A DNA stretch of 64,000 bases from Owenia fusiformis (Eukaryota; Annelida; Polychaeta; Sabellida; Oweniidae): assembly GCA_903813345.2 (NCBI GenBank), contig CAIIXF020000008.1, positions 20,692,822-20,756,821 on the forward strand, read 5' to 3'. Numbering within the stretch: the first letter of the stretch is position 1; every line of letters starts with the position of its first letter. The position numbers and the translations under genes are program-made. Positions 33,140-45,200 of the stretch are shown here, piece by piece. The notes beneath the pieces were generated by a model that was not told the origin of the DNA, did no database searches, and saw only the letters and a program-made list of their open reading frames with translations.

Positions 33140-33191
33140 GACCACATATCATGTTCCATAGGTCCGGTACCATAAAATTGACAGTATAAAA
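33140..33191 (+). promoter_or_regulatory. Copy D promoter
   Basis: ACCACATATCATGTTCCATA followed by GGTCCGGTACCATAAAATTG, with TATAAAA at 33185-33191, 59 bp before the ATG. It is almost the same as the copy C promoter. Confidence 0.75.
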
Positions 33192-33249
33192 GCACGACCA
33201 GTTAACCTTTCCATGTCTATCATTCAAGTGATAAAACACTGACACCAAC

Positions 33250-36200
33250 ATGAGAATCATCGTCGTCTTGGCCGCTTTAGTGATAACTGGTGAGTCTAAA
33301 TTTTGCGCATTTTTTCTCAGATTGATTTCCCAAATTAAAAAAAATATTGGTAATGTCATTGTGTTCCTGTTTTTGACTTGTTTTATTTAATTGTTGCAAT
33401 ATGGTTCAAATATGTATTTTGTAAAAAGGGGTGTCCGGCCAAACATGTGAAAATAAGTGTAATGTGAGATGGCAGAAATGTCTGGACGACTGCCCACCAA
33501 CTACAACTGAAACCCGATGTAAACTTAAAGATGTAGGAGAAACCTGCACGAAGAATTATGAATGTGAAGGTCTATGTGTAAAAGGTAAATAGGATCATTT
33601 TATCTTGTGCATGTTCCTATTCTTTTTATTGTGTACATGCTAGATTACTTAATCATTTTATTAGTTATATTCAAAAGTATGTAACGTCACCAAAACCAAA
33701 ATTTGAAGAAATGCCTAAATAGCACTAATAAAATGTAAAGGGTTGATCTTTTAAAACAGTAGCAGAGTATACATCACCTTTTATGATATCAATTGCCAAC
33801 TTTAAAACTATCGTACCGACTAAATTATAATGAATATTCATAGGAATTGGCATACTTATCCCCAAGACTCTATTTAAGTCATATAAATAAGCTGACTACT
33901 ACTTTTCCATAGGCAAATGTAAACGACCACCTAAATGTGGAGGCTCATGCAAATTCTCCATTGAATGCAAACATGAATGTTGGTGTAACCAGGGAATGTG
34001 TGAACGTATGGTAGATATAGGAGGATGCTGCAAGAAGAATGATGAATGTAAAGGTCTTTCCAAATGTGTCCCTTTAGGCAATGGTAAATAGGAGCATTTT
34101 ATCAAGTGCTCATTTCTATTCTATTTATTGCATAATCATTACTTAATTACATTACATTACATTACATTACTTAATCATTTTTTGTTAATTGTATTCAAAA
34201 AGGTAAACATCACCCCAAAATCAAAATATGAAGATCAACTTTAAAACCATACAGATTCAATTATTATAATGTATATATCATAGGAACATGCGAGGAGACG
34301 TGCAGAGTTGACAATGACTGCCTGCAGTACGACGATGGCAAAAACAAGTACTGTACTGTTGGAGGCACTGCGGGAACACAGAAAGGCAAATGTGAAATGA
34401 AACACGAGAAAGGATATCGCTGTGCAAGAAGCCCAGAATGCCAAGGGAAAATGTACTGCAGGAATGGACAATGCCAACGTAAGAATATAAATTGAAATGT
34501 AATGTAGTACTGCACATACTTTATAGCATTAATTTCCAAGACAAGGCTATTTATAGAAATATAAAACGTGCGATCTCGCATACATAAACCACCTTTCAAA
34601 ATATATGTAAAGTTTCAACCCCAGGCATTTCATTGCTGTCTGATCTTATTTGCAATACTTACTAAAAGAAGAAAACATCTATTTTTACAAAAAATATAGA
34701 AAATATTTTCGTCCTTAATACAGTCGCTGAGGAAGTTGTCATGTGTAGTCTGAACTGCTATGGACCAGACCCCAGGAAACCAGATCACATCAGACCAGGA
34801 TTTACGGTGTATGTCAATATCTGGCTCTCATGTGTTCTTTCTGGCAAATAGGCACTGGCTGTCTGACATTACATTATATGCCATGTTTACTGGAAAGATA
34901 TAATTAAATAGAATATATTCGTTCTCAATACAGTTGCTGAGGAAGTGGTCATTTGTAGTCTAAACTGCCACGGACCAGACCCCAGGAAACCCGATCACAT
35001 CAGACCAGGATTTTACGTGACTGTCAATTACACCTGTATATTTATCCGACGGGCGGAGATGGGACATCTGAAGTTGAAGGCCGAAGTGAGGTATGTTGAT
35101 TGCATAGCCACTTTGGGTTTTCGATAAACTCAGCTTGTATTCACAAATGCAAATAGCGGCTACCGGCTACTGGATTAACCTACTGATTGGCATAAATTAA
35201 TCCGTCAGTTTAGCTCAGCTACTGGGTTTGGGGCAAGAGCTGGCAAATGAGCTTGTATTCACGAATGCACATTTGAGTATCAATAACTTTGTTAGTCAAA
35301 TAGAGTGTCAGGGTTGGTTTATCCCAAAGATGAAGAAATATAATGACAAACGACGGTCTCCCATTGAAATAGGACAGGAGACGAAGGACCATTTTAATGT
35401 TCTGTGACTTTATTGCTTGAACACTTGAATGTAAAAAGTTAAACAGTTGAAATTTTTTATGATAGTATATCCTTTGTTGATTCTTGAGCGAATACATATT
35501 CTGAAAACAGATTAACCTGGAACCCACTGTTTCCCATTTAGACAGGTTCCAATTTCAGAATATCTCAAGGGAAAGGGTTTTTGAGGCATTTTTTAGAAAA
35601 AGCAACAGACCTATTTCTTCTGGATTAGTTTTTCATGCTGATAAAGATATTAAAAGATGACAGCTCAACGGGGTGGTCACGACACTGAATTTTAGCGTTT
35701 TCACCCCCCTAGGAAAATATTTTAGGGGGTACTATGAAATTAGTTCATAACTCAAAGGATATATAAACTATTGTTCTGAGTTCTACAGCATACATTGTTA
35801 GTACAGAGATGAATACTACCCTAAAGTTATAGGTTGATATCTTTGTTGGTTTCGGAAAAATACAATTAATTAGAAAAAAATATGCAATTTTTGTCATTTT
35901 TTTCTTGCTTATTTTATATTTGTAGCTTCAAGCAAAATATGATAACTTAAACAGCTCAAAGTAGTATTCTAACAACATTCCTAAGCTATGTGTGATATTG
36001 TAATACATCTATAATAGTGATGAAGTACTATTTTGTAATTTTAATATGACTTTATAGTGCCCTACCCCTGGTAAATAGAAGAAAATTGGTGTGGTTTTCT
36101 TCTGGTTTTATAACATTTTATTGTCTTCTTAGTTGAAGATACAATCAATTCTGTCAGTTAACCATGAGAAGCTTTACAATGGTTAACTATTCCCATGAAT

Positions 36201-39200
36201 AGAGGGTTGGGACCTCAAAAATACTGTTAAGTGGCATCCTTGGGCAACCCTCTTCAGAGCATTTTCCTTATACTCCGATGAAATCTGCAGGGGATACTAT
36301 AAGAAACCTATATATCTAAGATACTAATGAAGATACTGAATTCAAATTTTCAGGATTTGGTCCTGATATGAAAGGTAATCTGTATGACAAAAATGACAAA
36401 AAGAAAAAACTCTGTTGCCATAGTAACAAGAATACGACACTATTTGTTTCCTAAGAAATGTGTTTTAAGAGGTTTTGTCATTCTCTTCATATTTTTAATT
36501 CTAAATATGTCTACAATGTGGGATGATTAAAATTATGGTAAAGTAATCTTTTCTATTGTTCTATTGTTCTCTAAAACAGAAGTTACTAGGGCGACACATA
36601 GATCATAGAAAAAATCCTGAGATGATCGCTCTATTTGTCAGGAAATTAAAATGGAAACTGAAAAATGAGTTTCTTCCTACTGAATAGCAATTTGGTAGAC
36701 CATGGCTGACACGCACAAGAGAAAACGTCTATCAGTTCTATGTCATTTTGTTGTTATTTTATTTATTTATCGTGCTCTGGGACTTATAACACCTAATGCC
36801 GAATCTTTTCCAACTGCAAAGGAAGGCAAGATTTTAATAATGAACATTCATATATCTCAACAAATATGGCCTAAGATTTGGACAATGATGATGAAACTCT
36901 GAGGGAAAATTAGACGAAACATTAATGTGAATCAGTGCTCATTTAAAGATAGTCTGAATCAGGTGAATTTTTTAACCTAATTGTACCCCTCCCCCAAATT
37001 TTGACAATTGTCGAAAAGTGGCAAACAACAATTAAACAAACATCATTAAAGTTCAATATGGCTATTTCGCTTCTATGTCATAAAGATGTGGTACGATCTC
37101 AGGTCAATCAATAAATTTCACAAGTGACACTCTATCTTGATCTTATGAAGAAAATATTATCGTATTTGAAGACATGTCAAAAATTTGGTGGAAATAATTT
37201 TGTCACTCCTGATTTGACCTGGAAAGGTTCAGGTAAGTAATCACAAACAATTTCAGACAGTTATATCTTTGATTATTACTATTTTCTGACCATGAAGACA
37301 GGTATACAGGGATAATAAGTCAATCGGAATCAGAGATATTTCACTAGCAATCAGCCCATCAATATTTTTTTCAAAGTTGTTGACCTCATTTTCACCAAAA
37401 ATGTTAACAATTCGGTGTCTTTAAAGTCCCTGGAGCAATCCACTTTTCCTCTTAGGAAATAGAACATGTCTCAAAGCATATTCTAATTATGCATTCAACA
37501 ATATAATTAAAGGTTGCATCTTTGGTAAAAATTAGGTCAACATTTTTATAGTAAAAAGTATGTTGATTGGGCCATTCCCTTTAATATCACTTAGGTCTGA
37601 TTTCAATCATTATATTTACTTTTCTTGAAGATAATGAATAGATCTAAAAGATATACCCATGTTCATGGTCAGAAAATATTCATAATTCAAGTTAGAATTG
37701 TCTGAAGTTGTTTGCGATAACCTACATGCTCCTTTATAACACTATTATGTAAATACAGTAGAACCTGTGTAAGTGGAACACTCTCCGTTCTGCCACAAAG
37801 CGTTCCACTTAGAAGGTGTTCCACTTGTGGAGGTTTTGGGTTCGCAGGGAACATACAAGATCAAATATAGGATTTATATGTATCATTGGAAATATGATTC
37901 TCCCTTCATTACAGGGCAGGTATATACCATTAATAATCCATTTATTTTACTCAAAAAGGTATCAGACATTCTTAATCCTCCTCATTCTGCCAAAAATGTT
38001 TTCTGACATTCTTAATCCTCCTAATAGTGCCAGTCTCTGGTACAAAGATTAGGCAATTAAGTTTTAAAGACTTGTTCCTACTGCTAATAATTCAATTGTT
38101 TTTAAATGACATTTTTAATCTTACTCATTAAGTTTGAAACAAACAGCAAGGGATATTAATTACTGGTAGTATCACGAGTCCAGTTCTACAGGAGGTTAAT
38201 CCAATTTTCTGAATGATAATCTTATGAAATCCTAATTTGCTGATTATCAAATTAATTATTGGTTGCATCACATGTTGACCTCTACAGGAGGTTAATCCAT
38301 TAAAATCCATTAAAGTCCTAATTTGCCAATTATCACAGTATTACCTGCTTTCATACCCAGATATCATTGAAGGAGATTAATTCTGTTTACATATATCAAT
38401 ATTGAAATCTATGGAAATTGACTGTTCCACTTAGCAGGTTAATTTTTCAATATGGGGTGTCCACTGTTCAAGTTTGGAGGTGTTCCACTTACAGAGGTTC
38501 AATTAACATTAAGTCAATGGGTTTTTAAAACGGGACTTTGAAAAGGCGTTCCACTTGGGAGGTGTTCCACTTACAGAGGTGTTCCACTTAGCAGGTTCTA
38601 CTGTACATTACTTGTGCATGATGACCACCATAGTCTAGTTGCTCAAATGAGATCAATTGATGATTATAATGTTTGGACTTTATGTCAATGTCCAGACTGT
38701 ATGCCAACCTCTCTAGCATGTGATTACACAAGATTTCATTCTGATACATGTACTAAATTGAAAACTTACATAAAAAATATCTTAAGTCCTATATTCTAGT
38801 AATAAATGAATTAGAATGTCACCTAACATTTGACGATGGTATGAATTTATTGATTTGGTGTCCATCAATACATGTTTCTAACTTAATGCTGCAAAATGAT
38901 AAAATTCACCACATCCACTTTCTTCAATTTTCCAGGGGTAGGGCACCATAAAGTCATATTAAAATTACAAAATAGTACTTCATAACTAAAATAGATGTAT
39001 TACAATACCACACATAGCTTGGAAATGTTTTTAGAATACTACTATGAGCTGTTAAAGCTGTCATATTGTGCTTGAAGCTACAAATATAAAATTGGCAAGA
39101 CAAAAATTGTGTATCTTTTTCCTGTTTTTTGTATTTTTCTGAGACCAATAAGGGTATCAACCTATAACTTTAGGATAGTATTCATATTTGTACTAGCAAT

Positions 39201-42200
39201 GTATGGTGTACAACTCAGAACAATAGCTCATATATCCTTTGAGTTATGAACTAGTTTCATAGTACCCCCTAGAATATTTTCCTAGGGGGGGTAAAAATGC
39301 CAAAATTTAGTGTCGTGACCACCCCGTTGAGCTGTCATCTTTTAATATCTTTATCAGCATGAAAAACTGATCTAGTAAAAATAGGTCTGTTGCTTTTTCT
39401 AAAAAATGCCTCAAAAACTTGAATTATTTGAATTGGAACCTGTCTAATTGGTTTACAAGGGAGTGACGAATTTCATTGATTCATCAAGGTCGTCTTTGTC
39501 ACTTATTAATGCCTGGGTCACATTTGCTCCGATTCATCGGCCGGCGCCCGGCCGATTGAGTGTTTTGTTTAAAATTGAATTCATTTTGGAACAAAATACT
39601 CAATCGGCCGGGCGCCGGCCGATGAATCGCAGCAAATGTGACCCAGGCATAAATAGAGAAAATAGGAATTTGGAGATATGGGATATGAATTCAAGTAACA
39701 TATCCACCTTTATTTTGGTTTCAACTAAAAATTGATCATACGGGACCTGAGCAGGTACAGTGTAGTTTAATGGGCAAGTTAGGCTGTCAAACTTATGAAG
39801 GATGCATAAATCGTCAGGTATTATTTACACATTGTATTACAATTACATTTACACGTGATTTATGCCTTGGTCACATTTGCTCCGATTTTCACTACGGCGC
39901 CCGGCCGATTGAGTATTTTGTTTGAAAAATTGAATACACTGTTGAACAAAACACTCAATCGGCCGGGCGCCGGCCGATGTATCGGAGCATATGTGACTAA
40001 TGCCTGGGTCACATAGCCGCCGGGCGCCGGCCGATGAGTAGTCATCGGCCGATTTATAAATCGACCGGGCGCCGGTGACTTTTCACCGATGTCTTGATCT
40101 AGTCGTGAGTATGGTCACATTAGTACAGGCATCGTACGGCGCCCGCAATCAATTGAATCTGAAAGACATCGCACGGGTATCGCAAGGCTATCGACCGATG
40201 GCCGTACGGGACCCGCCAGGACATCGGTCGATTTACAGGCCTCTAGATTTATACTTAATCCCTGTATTACCCAGTATGACTGTTCCACATGGCGTGAATG
40301 CAACATTTGAAAACGAAATACAGGACTTCCAGGATAATAATGTTTTCATGCAATAAAAATCAGAAAAAGAAGATCCTCTTTTGAGTAAATAGGTTCAATA
40401 TTTAGAAAAAATGTTGACATGGGGTCCCTATTCATCATTTTTCGAATTGTTTGATTGATATTTTATCATCATGGGTACTTCAATTGAAAGAAAACATATT
40501 GTTTTAATAAAAACACTCTATTTGTGCCCAGAAGGTACTCATGGTGCTATTAGCAAAATTCCCTATTTCTCCATCTTTCTTTCGTCTGTTCTTGTAAAGA
40601 GAATTATTGAGTTTGGTCATAAAAATATGGCTTCAAAGAAATTGGCATATTTCGTCTGTTTCAAGTGGAGTACCCGCTTCCCTATAGACACATCTAAATC
40701 TTCATCATCCACCAGCTCAGTAGCATTGTTATTGTCTTTTTCCACCTGTCTTCCCAAGGCCTTCCTCATATATGGCCCATTGGCCTCATCCCCTCTATCC
40801 TTAGCCTTTGGCATATTACGTTGTAATTGAGACGTAATTAATCGTAGTAAAATTGTGACCCTTGAAATTACTGTACTCACAAAAACATTCCGAAGGTTTT
40901 TAAAATAAATAATTTGTAATGGTATATGCATGAGTGAATATACGCATAAAAATGTAACACTCTATTCAATGTGTATGACAGACATACACGATTAATGTCA
41001 ATATAAGAACGACTAGATCAACCCACCCACCCAGCCATTCAAATGTGTGCCATTGTTTTATATACAGTAAGCTTAATCGTTCCATTTATGTTTTATAAAA
41101 ATCACGCAAAATCCAAAGATGACCGTGCGATGCCACCGGGCGCCGTAAGATAATCGTACGATGATCGGGCGGGACACGGCCGGGTAGGTACCGATGAGTT
41201 TGGTTGAGAAAAAATCGCCAAGACATCGGCAACTTTTATCTCCGCGATAAAACTCTGCCGGCGCCCGTACGATGTCTAAAAATCGGCCGATGAGTGGCGA
41301 TCATCGCCCGGCGCCCGTACGATGCCCGGGCTCGCCGGCCGATTTTGAACAAAATACTCATCGGCCGGGCGCCGCAGTGAAAATCGGAGCCTATGTGACC
41401 AAGGCATAAGGCATTAGCTGATATTGAGGTTGAATCGGTGGTTGAAGATTTGGGACGTCATAACTTTTGAGTAGTACTTTTTGGCTCACACAGTGAGCCT
41501 ATGGGATCGACCAGGCGTCCGTCCGTCCGTTTGTTGGTCTGTCCGTCCGTTGGTCCGTCCGTCCGTCAACATTGGCCGCACAAATTAGAACTGCGATTCG
41601 GATTGAGTCATATCCACATTCATTTTATGCATATCCATAATCCCTATTTGACCTATCATCGCCATTTCCAAAGTTTGCCCGGTTTCCGAGAAATTGCTGA
41701 TTTTGACGTCAAAAAGTCAAATTTTCTGTAAATACTAGACACTTTGTTGAAGTAGAACTTTCAAATAACTTGTAGTAGTTGCTGTATATGCAACTTATGT
41801 CCTCTGAAGATTTCAAAGCTCTTGGAATTACAGTTTTTGGTGTTTACTAGATATAAAATTTTACAAAAAGTAGGACTTAGTCATTTTCAGGAAACTTTCT
41901 CATGTATAAAGTCAATGGCAGGTTTTGTGATTGACAAGTTTCTCAAAGTTTGCCTTATACTTGATCATTTCTTGCAATGAATTACATCATTACTAGATTT
42001 AAGCATTCCCTACATATTGCTCAATATATGTCAGCATCAAAGGAGTGGTATCGATAAGGAGAACTTTTTGAACACGCGTTTCTCTTAAACCAGTCATAAA
42101 AAATCTAAAAGTTTAACACATCGACAATTTAATGGTCATCTTTTGAATGGTAACAATATAATTTGAAAAATATATATACATATACGTTCATCTATATTGT

Positions 42201-45200
42201 TTTAGAAAACACATCAAACACTTGTTTTGTTCTTGGTATCATGTTTCCAGAATGAAATGAAACATCTTTCCGAACCTCATTGGAACAAAACGACATAAAC
42301 ACAACATGTTTAGGTCTCTCGTTATTGTAATTGTACAAAGGAAATTTTGGTTGATTTTAAAAAAGTATCTTGTTAATGAAATAAAAGGTTTATCCTGATT
42401 TTTATCTATTAGGTTCTAGGTTCAGAGCTATTTTGAGAGCTGTAGAAAAAACCACTATCGGAATCAATTTGAAACTGCATCTGGAAATATTAAACAAACC
42501 TGGAATATTATCTCTGACATTTTAAATAGAAAAAAACTTCATACAGTGGTTCAAAACGAATTTTTGGTCGATGGTATTGCAGTTAATGATAAAAAGTTGA
42601 TTGCCAATAAATTCAACTCATTCTTTTCTTCAATTGGATTAAAATTAAGCTCTAAAATTCCAGAGTCAAACAGAACACCAAATGAATATATTAGTAATAT
42701 GGGACATTTTGAAAGTAGATTTCACTTAACACCAGTTGATGAAACAGAATTGTCATTATTGAGACAAACTTTGAAAGATAAGGCAGCATCTCTTGATAAT
42801 ATTAAACCGATTATTGTAAAACATGCAAAAAATGAACTTATACAGCCTTTACTTTTGATGTTCAATAAATCCTTTCAACAGGGAATTTTCCCGGATAAAC
42901 TCAAAATAGCTAAGGTAACACCAATTTTCAAAAAAGGTCAAAAAGACAATTTTTCAAACTATAGACCGATTTCAGTCTTGCCAGTTTTTTCTAAACTCCT
43001 AGAAAAACTCATTAACTTTAGGCTTTGTAATTTTATCACAGAAAATGAAATATTATATATACATCAGTATGGCTTTCAGAAAAATGTCTCTACCTTTATA
43101 CGACATGCGCTGGAGAACAATGAATATTCACTTAGTATTTTTTAGACTTGTCTAAAGCCTTTGACACCATTAATCATAATATCCTTCTAGATAAATAAAA
43201 TTTTTATGGAATTCAAGGGTCTGAACTATCTCTTTTTAAATCATATCTAAAAGATCGAAAGCAAATTGTATCATATAACAATATTGACTCTGATTTACAA
43301 AGTATATTACGCGGTGTGCCCCAGGGCTCAGTCCTTGGGCCGACATTATTCATATTATATGTAAATGACATGTTTAAGGTTTCCAATATTCTTAAAAGCG
43401 TAATATTTGCCGACGACACTAATTTGTTGGCCTCAGATAAAGATTTGAAATCTCTAATAGAAAAGGTAAATAATGAACTTAATCTTATGGACGATTGGTT
43501 CAAATCAAATAAATTGTCAATAACTATTCTAAAACAAAATTTATCTTGTTCAATAAACAGAAACGACAAATCTTTAGAGATATTAAAATTGATATGTCCG
43601 GGAAAGAAATTGAAAGAGTAAAATCTATCAACTTTTTAGGTGTCATTGTTGATGAACATATTACCTGGAAAGAACATATTAAACATATAGAAGCAAAAAT
43701 ATCCAGAACAATTGGTCTCTTATATAAGATTCGCCACCTATTGAATAAAACAAGTCTTTTGGCAATCTATAATTCCCTGATATATTCACATTTAAATTAC
43801 TGTAATTTAATCTGGGGTGGCCATAGCAATGCTCATACAAATGAGCTGCATTCCCTACTTCTATTTCAAAAGAGATTCCTTCGAATATTAGACAACCAGC
43901 CAAGAATGGCACATTCAGCACCTCTCTTTAAGAAGTACAACATTTTACCTGTAAACCAGGTGTATGAATTTAATGTTTCAAATTTTGTCTATTGTTGTAT
44001 TTACCAAGAACCTGTTTATGCAAAACTATATAATGATTATTTTAATCAAAATGAATATTTTCACAATTATCCTACTAGAAGAAGTCATGATTTACATGCT
44101 AGGGCTTACAAAATATAAATAGGGTTATATTCAATCAAAGTACAGGGTCCAAGAATCTGGAATTCTATCTCAGATCATGTCAGATTTTTGCCTTCTTTAC
44201 TTCAATTTAAAATGACTAGAAAGAAAAACTTAATTGCTGAAATATAATTATATATTGTCACCTCATCTACCTTTCCATCCATACATTTTCCTAAACCGAA
44301 ATAGAGTTAACACACATTGGCAGCCACAACCCACCACCACTAGCCATAAGTTAGATGCATACATATGCTATCAATATTAGTTATTATTGAATTTTCATTT
44401 TTGTCACTAAAACAACTTCATACACTTGTTAAAGTGTCAGTTGATGTATAATTTATGTATCATAGTTTGACAATAAAGTATGTAACTAACTAAAAAAAAA
44501 CTATTTTGGGGGGATTTTGTGTTAATTTTTTGAATACTTTTTTAGAATCAACCAAAATTCCTTTGTATAACTATAATATTGAGAGGTCTAAAAACATGTT
44601 GTATATGCTATTTTGTTCCAACAAGGTTCGGAAAGACATTTTATTTCATTCTCAATAATTGGTAGAAAGGAGCAAAAACAATAGCACTAAAAAAACAAAA
44701 AATGTTAACAAAAACAGTTATATAAAATATTTCTAAATAATTCTCGCATTAAATTGTTGTCAATCAGTCAACATTACATAAAATACCATGTTTTTTACAA
44801 AATGTTTTCGATGATTGATTTAAGAGAAAATATTGTTGAATTCAGTTCTCCATATCGATACCAATCCTTTGTACCATTTTTGAGATATTTGACGTCAAAA
44901 AACAGTAAAAATAAGTTATTATTTTGAAAATCATCTACAAGTTGCCAGGAGTTCAAATCTGACATAAGTTTTAGGATTTGACCTTTACTTGACCTTCAGT
45001 GACCTCCGAAAGGTAAAAAAAGTTGATTTTTCAAATTGATTTTTGGATGTAAATTTTGGTCAGCCTAATCACAAAAGACCTTACTGAGCTCTGAATAAGT
45101 AAAATTTTCAAGGTCAAAGGTCATCAAACTAGGTCACACAACTGTGCTATCTAAGTTTCTCAAAGTTCGAGACTACAAATCCAAATCAATAGTTTTGTTT

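Larger units (their letters stand above)
35340..39810. mobile_element. Large inverted-repeat element with nested insertions
   Basis: Arms at about 35565-36105 and 38905-39455 are inverted copies. Shared words include GCTCAACGGGGTGGTCACGA and a CCCCCTAGGAAAATATT block. The outer flank on the left (35340-35540) and on the right (39455-39500, 39650-39810) resembles the Tc1-like MITE at 31266-32140, so it is probably a larger relative. It contains a Tigger-like MITE in its interior and a Harbinger-like MITE near its right end. No intact transposase is visible. Short frames at 36702 and 38614 have no recognisable motif. Confidence 0.65.
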
